A DNA stretch of 28,301 bases from CAJQPP01 sp041747075 (GTDB lineage Bacteria; Planctomycetota; Planctomycetia; Pirellulales; Pirellulaceae): assembly GCA_041747075.1 (NCBI GenBank), contig JBGTFW010000057.1:1-28301 (forward strand). The letters are read 5' to 3'. Within the stretch, counting starts at the first letter, position 1, and each line of letters starts with the position of its first letter. This document shows positions 22,268-28,301 of this stretch, piece after piece. A program made the translations under genes and the position numbers. The notes under the pieces are model-generated. The model was not told the origin of the DNA. It saw only the letters and a list, made by a program, of their open reading frames with translations, and ran no database searches.

Positions 22268-24562
22268 CTACTTGTCGTTTCGATTGACAATCACGTTGTC
22301 AAAATAGCTGTCGGCCATCGCGTACATGTACAATCCGGGACTCCCGTTGCGGTTGGCGCGGGGGTCGGTCATTTCGATGGTTGCCGTGGCGGGTTCGGGT
22401 TCGTCGCGTTTCCAGACCTTGCCCGTGAGGTGGGCCTTTTCACCTTCGATCCGCACTTCCAGTTTCATGGTGTACCACGTATCGGGTTCAACACGAAAAT
22501 TCTCGTTGGACTGGAGCCGCAGATGCGCGGGCCAGCTTTGCAGTTCCAGTTTGTTGTTGTTCCCTTTCACGATCAGGCTGTAGCGGTTGGCGTTGATCCC
22601 CATACTGGAAAGCCGCCGTTTCTTTTCCGTAAAGTAAACGTCGGCCTGGATCGTGTAGTCGTTCATTTCGGGCGGACCGATCATCACAAGATGGCTGGGC
22701 TTTCCGCGAACGGTTTCCATCCCCCCGGACTTGAGCGCCATGTTTCCCCCCTCGCCGATCTGTTCCGGCTTGAGTTTGCCAAAGGCGCGGACCCAGCCGT
22801 TGGGGACCTGTCCCGGCTGGTACCCCTCGAAGTCCCATTTCCAGACCTTCTCGCTACTGTAAATCCGCACCCGCGCCGTGGACGTCAGATCGCCGACCTT
22901 TGCGGTCAACAAACCAGCAATCGGCGCGGGCGAACTCGGCGCGGTCAGCGTCTGACCCGACAGGCTGTTTTTGTCCATGCCTTCCGGCAAGGTGATCTCG
23001 TCGGCGGGTACGACGTTGATAAAGTTTCCGTTGGCATCAAAGGCGCGCAATTCGTATTCAACGGTGTCGCCCGCCATCAATGAAACGTCATACGGAACCA
23101 TCAGCAGCGTGGCGACCTCCTGTGAAGTCTCCTGTTCCTCCGGCAATGCCGGTACGGATTCGGATGCCTCTTCCGCCTTGGGCGTGCCAACGCAAAGGGT
23201 CCGGTCGCGCGTGACGAAATAGATCAGTCCATTGGCGATCGCGGGGGACGCGTAAATCTCATCGGTCCCGCTCGTTCCGTCGGCTGCCCTCAATTCCACG
23301 TGGTTCAGCACTTCACAGCCTTCCCGTGACGGCTTGAGGGTCCAGATGTTCCCGTTGACTTCCATGACGTAAATCTTTCCGTCGGCCCAGACGGGTGAGC
23401 CTTTCCCGACCGTTCCAAGGTCCTGTTGCCACAGTTCGTCGCCCGTCTTGCTGTCAAAGGCAAAGAGCTTTCCATTGTCCGAAACGACATAAAGAATCCC
23501 GTCGTGGATCAGCAATCCGGAATAGCCTGACTTGACGCCGTCCTTTCGCCACACGCTCCCCGTTTTTGTAATGTCGCCCGATAGCGAGCCGTCAATGCAC
23601 TGGACCCGTCCGAACTCGGTGGTGTCGCGATTGTCCTCACCATGCGCGATGTAGACATGCTTCCCCTCAACCACGGGAGTCGTGTTGACCCCGCGAAGCG
23701 ACATTGCGAATCCCCAGACCTTCTTTCCCGTGCGCGCCTGCATCGCGTAGATGCCTCCGTCGGCGTTGCCGCCAATCAGCAGCCGTTGCCCGTCAATCAC
23801 CGCGACGACCGGTGCGGAATAAGTCGTGTCGTCCGGAGCACCGCCCGGTGCCGAGACCCACACGACCTGGCCGTTGCGCTTGTCAAACGCGTAGTACGTA
23901 TGGGCTGGTCCTGGACCCTTGCTCTCCCCCCAGTTGGCGGAGAGAAAACTGACGATCACCTTGTCCTCGTCAATGATCGGAGTATGCGTCCGTCCGCCGT
24001 AGCCTGAAATCTTTCCAAATTCCTCGGCGAGCGATCGCTCCCACACGATCTTGCCCTCCGGCGTGTAACAGCGGAATATCCCGCTCACCGAATGAACGTA
24101 GACGTAACCCGTCTCCGTGTCGCCGCACATCGCCGCCCAGCCAACTCGCGATTGCGGGATGTCCGTTTGAAAAACATTGAAGACGTCGCGCCATAATTCC
24201 TTCCCCGTCTCGGCGTTCCAGCAGATGACTTGCTCGCCGGCAAGAAGCAGCTCCTCCGGTTTCGAGATGTCGTGTTCCGTGCGGCAATTCAAATAGACGC
24301 GATTGTCCAGAACGATGGGCGTTGAGCGCCCTCCTACCTCGGATTGCCACAAGACGTTTTCCGGTTTGTCGCCGAGCGACCAGGTTTCCACCAGTCCCGT
24401 CTCGCGTGAAACGCCCGTCCGTTCCGGACCGCGCCAATGAGCCCAGTCTTGATCAGGGGTCTGTCCGTGGATGGCTGGAACCAGCCCTTGGGCTGTCGCC
24501 GCGAAGACCAGCGACAGGCAACACCAATGAGAAACGCGTCGTGGCAAAAGTAAATGCGACAT
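22268..24562 (-). CDS. Exported PQQ-type beta-propeller with Ig-like and LamG/DUF1080-like C-terminal domains
   Basis: 764 residues. Signal peptide at 1-34 (SHWCCLSLVFAATAQG). The beta-propeller opens with the planctomycete pattern DWAHWRGPERTGVSRETGL (39-57) and spans to about 510, with blades like WNAETGKELWRDVF, CYTPEGKIVWERS, FDKRNGQVVWVS and FDSKTGDELWQQD. An Ig-like segment follows (about 530-610: MVPYDVSLMAGDTVEYELRA). The C-terminal domain (about 615-760) resembles the concanavalin/LamG fold of DUF1080 proteins: WKWDFEGYQPGQVPNGWVRA, YTIQADVYFTEKKRR, WYTMKLEVRIEGEKAHLTG and a final SYFDNVIVNRND. It may bind carbohydrate, by analogy. No quinone site is evident. The start ATG 24562 has GGA 7 bases upstream; the longer frame to 24727 has no ribosome site. 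It leads the tightly packed cluster down to 18221. Confidence 0.88.
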   Translation of the reverse strand: MSHLLLPRRVSHWCCLSLVFAATAQGLVPAIHGQTPDQDWAHWRGPERTGVSRETGLVETWSLGDKPENVLWQSEVGGRSTPIVLDNRVYLNCRTEHDISKPEELLLAGEQVICWNAETGKELWRDVFNVFQTDIPQSRVGWAAMCGDTETGYVYVHSVSGIFRCYTPEGKIVWERSLAEEFGKISGYGGRTHTPIIDEDKVIVSFLSANWGESKGPGPAHTYYAFDKRNGQVVWVSAPGGAPDDTTYSAPVVAVIDGQRLLIGGNADGGIYAMQARTGKKVWGFAMSLRGVNTTPVVEGKHVYIAHGEDNRDTTEFGRVQCIDGSLSGDITKTGSVWRKDGVKSGYSGLLIHDGILYVVSDNGKLFAFDSKTGDELWQQDLGTVGKGSPVWADGKIYVMEVNGNIWTLKPSREGCEVLNHVELRAADGTSGTDEIYASPAIANGLIYFVTRDRTLCVGTPKAEEASESVPALPEEQETSQEVATLLMVPYDVSLMAGDTVEYELRAFDANGNFINVVPADEITLPEGMDKNSLSGQTLTAPSSPAPIAGLLTAKVGDLTSTARVRIYSSEKVWKWDFEGYQPGQVPNGWVRAFGKLKPEQIGEGGNMALKSGGMETVRGKPSHLVMIGPPEMNDYTIQADVYFTEKKRRLSSMGINANRYSLIVKGNNNKLELQSWPAHLRLQSNENFRVEPDTWYTMKLEVRIEGEKAHLTGKVWKRDEPEPATATIEMTDPRANRNGSPGLYMYAMADSYFDNVIVNRNDK

Positions 24563-24962
24563 CTTAATTCCGGTTTTGAAAATTTGGAGTGCTCCGGCCA
24601 GGCGGAGCTTTGGATTAGTTTCGGAAAACGCGATGCATTGAGACAAATTCTGGAATGGGGCCTTGCCCTCCACACCGCCAATGATTACCTGCGTTCGGCA
24701 ATCCAAAGCGGTGCCAAGTCCCCGCACTCCAAAGAAAAGTGCAAAACTGGAACTTAAGAGTCATACGGGTTGAGAGGTTGAGCGGGTTGAGGGTCGAGGC
24801 GATTCCCGATTTTATTGGGAATTCGGCGAATTGCCAGCGCTAACCGGCGGCCGGGACAGAAAGTCCTGAAATCCTGTTAGATGCCTGACAGGATGGCACC
24901 AGCCTTGAGGCAATGCAAGTTCCCGAAACGCAAGAGTGCAGGTGCGTGAACGACCAGACGAG
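24563..24962. other. 400-base gap with a 7-bp hairpin and GGTTGAG repeats
   Basis: No gene seen on either strand. GGTTGAG occurs three times at 24768-24790. A stem ATCCTGT (24871-24877) / ACAGGAT (24888-24894) lies 69 bases past the stop of the upstream minus-strand gene, but has no strong T-run, so it is at best a weak terminator. The promoter of the beta-propeller cluster should be here; I cannot place it. Confidence 0.5.
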
Positions 24963-26018
24963 CTATTCCCCGACGCGGGTGTATTTCCGGTTGAGTAACA
25001 TTTCCCACGATTGACCCCCGTCACGCGAAACACGAATCTGCTGGTGAATCCACCCCGCTTCAACCTGGGGTTCATCATAGGGGAGCCCGAAAATGATCCG
25101 GCAAGCGATCGTCTCACCATCTTCCAGCGTCGCTTCGCCGGTCATTTCCAAAGAGCCCGGATTCCTGATGATGCTTGAGACCCGGATGGCGTCGTCGCGC
25201 GTTTCGATCCACTTTTGCGTCCACTCCCGCGATTCCGGATTGTAGGAACTGATCACGACCTCCTCGCGATCATCTTTGCCCGTAAACGACTCCTCGACGT
25301 TCCCGGATTCGTCCAGTCGCTGGATCACCGAACGACCAAGGACTTCGCCGTCGTGCGTCGCCACCGTCCATTCACCCAAACGAAACTCCAGTTTCAATGC
25401 GACGGCTTCCTGCCGCAGCTCGACTTCGGACGGTGGTGGATCTGACGACATCACACCAATACCTACGCGAGGATTGCGTTCCGCCTCCTCGATCACTTGT
25501 TCGTACCGTTTGGCGAGAGCCGCGAATCGGTCGTCGTCGCGAAGGAGTGCCAGGTGATCGTCGTCACGGAACTTGTCGGGTCGCGAGAAGCCGGCGTCAA
25601 GGGCAGCCTCCAGCTTGTCCAGCGCTTCGCCGGCCTTCTGTTGTGCGCACAGCGTGCATGCCCAGTTGTAAAACGCCGACCCCCGCGTACGCCGGTTCTC
25701 AGCGGCTTTTTCATGGATGACGTTCGCTTCTTCCAGCTTGCCCATTGAGTGAAGCGAAAACCCGAGCCGGATCAGCACTCGCGGGTCGTCGGGGCTGGCC
25801 TCAAGAATCTTCTCGAAGATTTCGACGGCCATCGGCCAATCCTTGTTCTCAAAAGCGACGTCGGCTTGCTGGCGCAACGATTCCAGCGAAGCCGCGGGCC
25901 GGATCAACTGAGGGTGCTCCTGGGCAAACGCCAGACCGCTGGCAAACGCCAGCAAAAGCCACGGACTGAACCGCACTGCGCGATATACCCTGGCCGGTTT
26001 CGAAAAGATTCTGAACAT
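24963..26018 (-). CDS. Secreted protein with TPR repeats and a DUF1579-like domain
   Basis: 351 residues from ATG 26018. A signal peptide ends near residue 32 (FSPWLLLAFASGLAFA|Q). Residues 45-172 are TPR-type repeats: QADVAFENKDWPMAVEIFEK, DPRVLIRLGFSLHSMGKLEEA, SAFYNWACTLCAQQKAGEAL. They close with DAGFSRPDKFRDDDHLALLR then DDDRFAALA, the same end-cap pattern as in the 19714-20313 protein. Residues 210-345 fit the lipocalin-like DUF1579 fold: LGEWTVATHDGEVLGRS, VEESFTGKDDREEVVISSYN, REWTQKWIETRDDAIRVSS and IRVSRDGGQSWEMLLNRKYT. No catalytic motif is seen. The ATG has GAGGG just upstream (AAGAGGGCG); the longer frame to 26072 overlaps the preceding gene and is rejected. The neighbour upstream is the PEP-CTERM gene, 23 bases away, so the two may be one transcript. 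Confidence 0.85.
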   Translation of the reverse strand: MFRIFSKPARVYRAVRFSPWLLLAFASGLAFAQEHPQLIRPAASLESLRQQADVAFENKDWPMAVEIFEKILEASPDDPRVLIRLGFSLHSMGKLEEANVIHEKAAENRRTRGSAFYNWACTLCAQQKAGEALDKLEAALDAGFSRPDKFRDDDHLALLRDDDRFAALAKRYEQVIEEAERNPRVGIGVMSSDPPPSEVELRQEAVALKLEFRLGEWTVATHDGEVLGRSVIQRLDESGNVEESFTGKDDREEVVISSYNPESREWTQKWIETRDDAIRVSSIIRNPGSLEMTGEATLEDGETIACRIIFGLPYDEPQVEAGWIHQQIRVSRDGGQSWEMLLNRKYTRVGE

Positions 26019-26041
26019 CGCCCTCTTGCTGTAACGGGTCT

Positions 26042-26845
26042 TTATCGATTCCGCCCAAGTCGAGTCCCGCAAGGTAAGCTTGCCATGCTAATAAATGGAT
26101 CAACGGTTGAGAATCCAGCGCCGCGGACTCGTCGACGGGCAACGAACATTCCGGCGACTCCGGCCACAAACATGATGCCGGTGGCCGGTTCCGGAACCGC
26201 GACGGTGGAGACCCGTACCTGGCGGATGTCCTGAATGATTTCGCCGCTGGCGGTCAGGATTGCCCGGTCGATCAGCTTTCCATTGAACGCCTGAACGGCG
26301 AAAAAGTTTTGGCCATTGCCCAGGGTGTTTGGCGCAAACGTGTCAAATGTCGAATTGCCATCCTGGTCGATGATCTCGAGGGTAAACGTGCCCGACCTTC
26401 CATTGAGGATGTTGACGTTAAACTCCAGTTCCGTAAAGAAGACGTCCGGGCGGGATGCCGCGAGAATGATACTGGAATAGGCACCGTCCACGGCCTCAAT
26501 TCGAGCCTGTCCCATCGCGGGAGTACTTTGAGCCTCCTGGGGAACATCGTTGTTTGTGAACTCGACCAGTGTGGAGCTTTTGTTGGTTTGGCCGGTAACT
26601 GTTATCCCGATGCCGATGTTGCCAGGCCCGTTAAAACTAATATTCTCTTCTGGACTGATGGCGCCTGGGCCGACAAAAAACACAAAGTCGCCGCGCAACG
26701 CGTCCGTGGTCAAACACAAACCCAACAACGCCGCAAAAACGGGAATGGTCGTTCGGCGAACGCGCGAGAACGACACGAGTACGTCGCGCAAAAAACTCTT
26801 TGGGAATATTTTAACGGCGTGAGTGTTGGACCTGATGGAAAACAT
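26042..26845 (-). CDS. PEP-CTERM sorting-signal protein
   Basis: 267-residue exported protein. A late N-terminal hydrophobic segment (about 30-50: RTTIPVFAALLGLCLTTDA) serves as the signal. The body (about 52-215) is a beta-rich domain of no family I recognise, with FTLEIIDQDGNSTFDTFAPN near its centre. The end carries the PEP-CTERM tripartite signal: VPEPATG (217-223), a hydrophobic helix GIMFVAGVAGMFVA, then RRR (237-239). PEP-CTERM proteins are known to be processed by exosortase and are often found in exopolysaccharide-producing bacteria; no exosortase is in the window. Oddly, 28 more residues follow the arginines, where the family normally ends within a few residues; a frameshift or late stop could explain this. 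The start ATG 26845 has no strong ribosome site; a TTG at 26872 is in frame. It is divergent from the DUF1080 gene and 23 bases from the next gene. Confidence 0.85.
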   Translation of the reverse strand: MFSIRSNTHAVKIFPKSFLRDVLVSFSRVRRTTIPVFAALLGLCLTTDALRGDFVFFVGPGAISPEENISFNGPGNIGIGITVTGQTNKSSTLVEFTNNDVPQEAQSTPAMGQARIEAVDGAYSSIILAASRPDVFFTELEFNVNILNGRSGTFTLEIIDQDGNSTFDTFAPNTLGNGQNFFAVQAFNGKLIDRAILTASGEIIQDIRQVRVSTVAVPEPATGIMFVAGVAGMFVARRRVRGAGFSTVDPFISMASLPCGTRLGRNR

Positions 26846-27028
26846 GATGGTTGGCTCGACGTTGGGCTTCAAGGGCGGGAATAGTCAGCGCGGTTACCTT
26901 TCATCTTAATCTGGCCGTTTCTAACCACAAGGGAGACTGGACACAAGACCTCGCGAATCATCCAAAGTGGCGAAAACACCGGGTTTTCCGTTGAACCGCG
27001 GGCCGTGGCGGTTGTGGATTCCGGCGGG

Positions 27029-27034
27029 TATACT
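27029..27034 (+). promoter_or_regulatory. Putative -10 element (TATACT) for the DUF1080 gene
   Basis: TATACT lies about 64 bases before ATG 27098, in the 252-base gap between two divergent genes. No good -35 was found at 16-18 bases, so the call rests on the -10 alone. Confidence 0.35.
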
Positions 27035-27097
27035 CGGGGGAACACCGGACGTTCACCGGTTACCATATCACGCTTCAAAATACCAGGGCCTCTTCCC

Positions 27098-27832
27098 ATG
27101 TCCAGGATTCCAACCCGTTCAAACGCGCGCCGCCTGCCAGTTTTTCTGTCCGCCGCAATGGCGACACTGGCCGGTGCGAGCATCGTTGATGCCCAGGACG
27201 ACAAGGTGGACGATCGCGAAAGGGAGACGATCGTGCTCTTCGATGGTTCCGGCCTCGATCAGTGGCGCGGTTACATCGACGAAGCCGTTGGCAAGGGTTG
27301 GACCATCGACGGAAGCGTGCTCAAGTTCGACGGGAGCGGCGGCGGCGACATCATGACTCGCGACAAGTGGAAAGATTTTGAACTCAAATTCGAGTGGGCC
27401 GTCACCGAGGGTGCCAATAGCGGCGTCATGTATCGCGTCACGCCGGGTGACAGCGCGCCGTACATTACCGGTCCCGAGTACCAGATTCTCGACAACGAAC
27501 GGCACGCTGACGGAAAAAGTGAATTGACATCGGCGGCGGCCCTCTACGCACTCTACCCCGCCGAGGGAGGGCGGACCGAACCCGTTGGACAATGGAACGA
27601 GGCCCGCATCGTCGTCAACGGCAATCACATCGAACACTGGCTCAACGGGACGCAGGTTGTCGACGCGGAAATCGGCAGCGACGACTGGAACACGCGCATG
27701 GCCGACAGCAAATTCCGCGACTGGGAAAAATTCGCAAAAAATGCCGAGGGTCACGTCTGTCTCCAGGACCACGGCAACGAAGTCTGGTTTCGGAACATCA
27801 CGATCCGCCCGCTGGAGGACGACTCCCGTTAG
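27098..27832 (+). CDS. Exported DUF1080 (3-keto-disaccharide hydrolase-like) protein
   Basis: 244 residues. Signal peptide 1-32 (RRLPVFLSAAMATLAGASIVDA). The single DUF1080 domain fills residues 43-238, with every familiar motif: VLFDGSGLDQWRGY (46-59), WTIDGSVLKFDG, TRDKWKDFELKFEW (87-100), GANSGVMYRV (105-114), GPEYQILDN (125-133), QWNEARIVVNGNHIEHWLNG (165-184) and a final GHVCLQDHGNEVWFRNITIR (218-237). The fold is a concanavalin-like beta sandwich. Members were annotated as 3-keto-disaccharide hydrolases, but most planctomycete paralogs have no tested activity. The protein likely acts outside the cytoplasm on carbohydrate. The start ATG 27098 has AGGG 10 bases upstream; the longer frame from 27005 has no signal at its start and is rejected. 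The next gene begins within about 20 bases, so the two may be co-transcribed. Confidence 0.93.
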   Translation: MSRIPTRSNARRLPVFLSAAMATLAGASIVDAQDDKVDDRERETIVLFDGSGLDQWRGYIDEAVGKGWTIDGSVLKFDGSGGGDIMTRDKWKDFELKFEWAVTEGANSGVMYRVTPGDSAPYITGPEYQILDNERHADGKSELTSAAALYALYPAEGGRTEPVGQWNEARIVVNGNHIEHWLNGTQVVDAEIGSDDWNTRMADSKFRDWEKFAKNAEGHVCLQDHGNEVWFRNITIRPLEDDSR

Positions 27833-27851
27833 ACCGCCGCGATTTCTGCCG

Positions 27852-28301
27852 TTGACCTCGGTCGAACGGTATCACCTGGCGGACGACAGTCCGCGCCATC
27901 CCAACGTGATCGCGTGTGAGTTGCTGGTTCGCGGGCCGCTTGATCCCGACGCGGCAACGCTGGCTCTCCGCGAAACTGCCGCGCGCCATCCGCTGGTCTG
28001 TGCGACTCTGGAATCCGGATCATGGAGGCGACGACCGCGATGGCGACTGGATTTACACGCGGCCGCGCGAATGAACTGGCGCGTCGCTTCGGGCAGTGTC
28101 GCCGCCGGAGTATCCCCGGATTTCATTGATCTGGCGGCACCGGGTCAATTATCCGGTGAGATCGTCCGAACGACCGATAGAGAGTTGACCCGCTTGTCGT
28201 TCCGGGCACACCATGCCGCCGTCGACGGAGGGGGGGGACTTCAGTTCGTCGCTGACTGGATCACCGGTTATCATCGCATTCAATCGAATCGCGCCGCGCC
28301 G
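27852..28301 (+). CDS. Condensation/acyltransferase-like protein (partial, N-terminal part)
   Basis: 150 codons run to the window edge. The frame opens LTSVERYHLADDSPRHPNVI, ELLVRGPLDPDAATLALRET and AARHPLV, the usual N-terminal pattern of condensation-domain and related acyltransferases. About residue 123 on it shows FRAHHAAVDGGGG, the HHxxxDG active-site motif of that superfamily. Such proteins make amide or ester bonds (peptide synthetase condensation domains, wax-ester and alcohol acyltransferases); the substrate is unknown. No carrier-protein or adenylation domain is in view, so a stand-alone acyltransferase is as likely as a synthetase module. The start is uncertain: no ATG fits the frame, and TTG 27852, 20 bases after the DUF1080 stop, fits the homology best. 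The run of eight G residues at 28230-28237 lies in the motif; the frame holds across it. Confidence 0.72.
   Translation, partial: MTSVERYHLADDSPRHPNVIACELLVRGPLDPDAATLALRETAARHPLVCATLESGSWRRRPRWRLDLHAAARMNWRVASGSVAAGVSPDFIDLAAPGQLSGEIVRTTDRELTRLSFRAHHAAVDGGGGLQFVADWITGYHRIQSNRAAP

Noticed and set aside
22232..23083. 283-residue plus-strand frame
   Set aside because: Antisense to the LamG/DUF1080-like end of a well-supported beta-propeller gene.
20318..24562. PQQ-dependent alcohol dehydrogenases
   Set aside because: The propeller repeats are clear but I could not identify the quinone-binding and catalytic residues, and these openings (WRG, WPMWGG) belong to planctomycete proteins of unknown activity.

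Overview
The window looks like chromosomal DNA from a planctomycete (phylum Planctomycetota). The evidence is the gene content: an ECF-type sigma factor immediately followed by a Ser/Thr kinase with TPR repeats, PQQ-type beta-propellers with the WRG and WPMWGG openings, a stand-alone DUF1080 (3-keto-disaccharide hydrolase-like) protein, a PSD1-like cytochrome c domain, a PEP-CTERM protein, an LEDR-type N-terminus on an exported repeat protein, and interspersed palindromic and tandem repeats of the kind common in these genomes. No rRNA, tRNA, CRISPR array or intact insertion sequence was seen.

Layout. (1) 1-687, minus: the N-terminal half of a sugar-type ABC ATPase, cut by the window edge. A repeat-bearing gap follows. 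(2) 1007-1423: a small secreted protein with a strong terminator behind it, then three tandem repeat copies at 1525-1695. (3) 1769-5521: sigma factor and membrane Ser/Thr kinase-TPR, 3 bases apart. (4) 5527-5815, minus: remnant of an IS200-like REP-associated transposase. (5) 6016-9565: a matrixin-type metalloprotease with PPC-like domains, then an exported protein built from three copies of a domain also found in the protein at 1007. (6) 9767-11890, minus: two small proteins (one a probable DNA-binding protein) and an exported isoaspartyl peptidase/asparaginase. (7) 12017-13768: a UbiB/ABC1 kinase, divergent from the asparaginase. (8) 13793-17480, minus: OPT-family transporter, PDZ membrane protein and exported protein-L-isoaspartate methyltransferase. 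(9) 17722-18072, minus: a secreted Cys-Pro-rich protein with its own terminator. (10) 18221-24562, minus: four tightly packed genes (two beta-propeller proteins, a membrane TPR protein, a cytochrome c membrane protein). (11) 24963-26845, minus: TPR/DUF1579-like secreted protein and PEP-CTERM protein. (12) 27098-end, plus: DUF1080 protein and the start of a condensation/acyltransferase-like protein.

How the genes may work together. Most products carry signal peptides or membrane segments, so this is largely a cell-envelope region. The strongest candidate for an uncharacterised system is the 18221-24562 cluster, where two exported beta-propellers (one with a 10-Cys insert, one with a LamG/DUF1080-like tail) are coupled to a TPR membrane protein and a mono-heme membrane protein. 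A second theme is isoaspartate handling: an isoaspartyl peptidase and an isoaspartate methyltransferase, both with export signals, flank the UbiB gene. A third is the new repeat domain shared by the proteins at 1007 and 8201. Functions of these three themes are inference from domain content and gene order.
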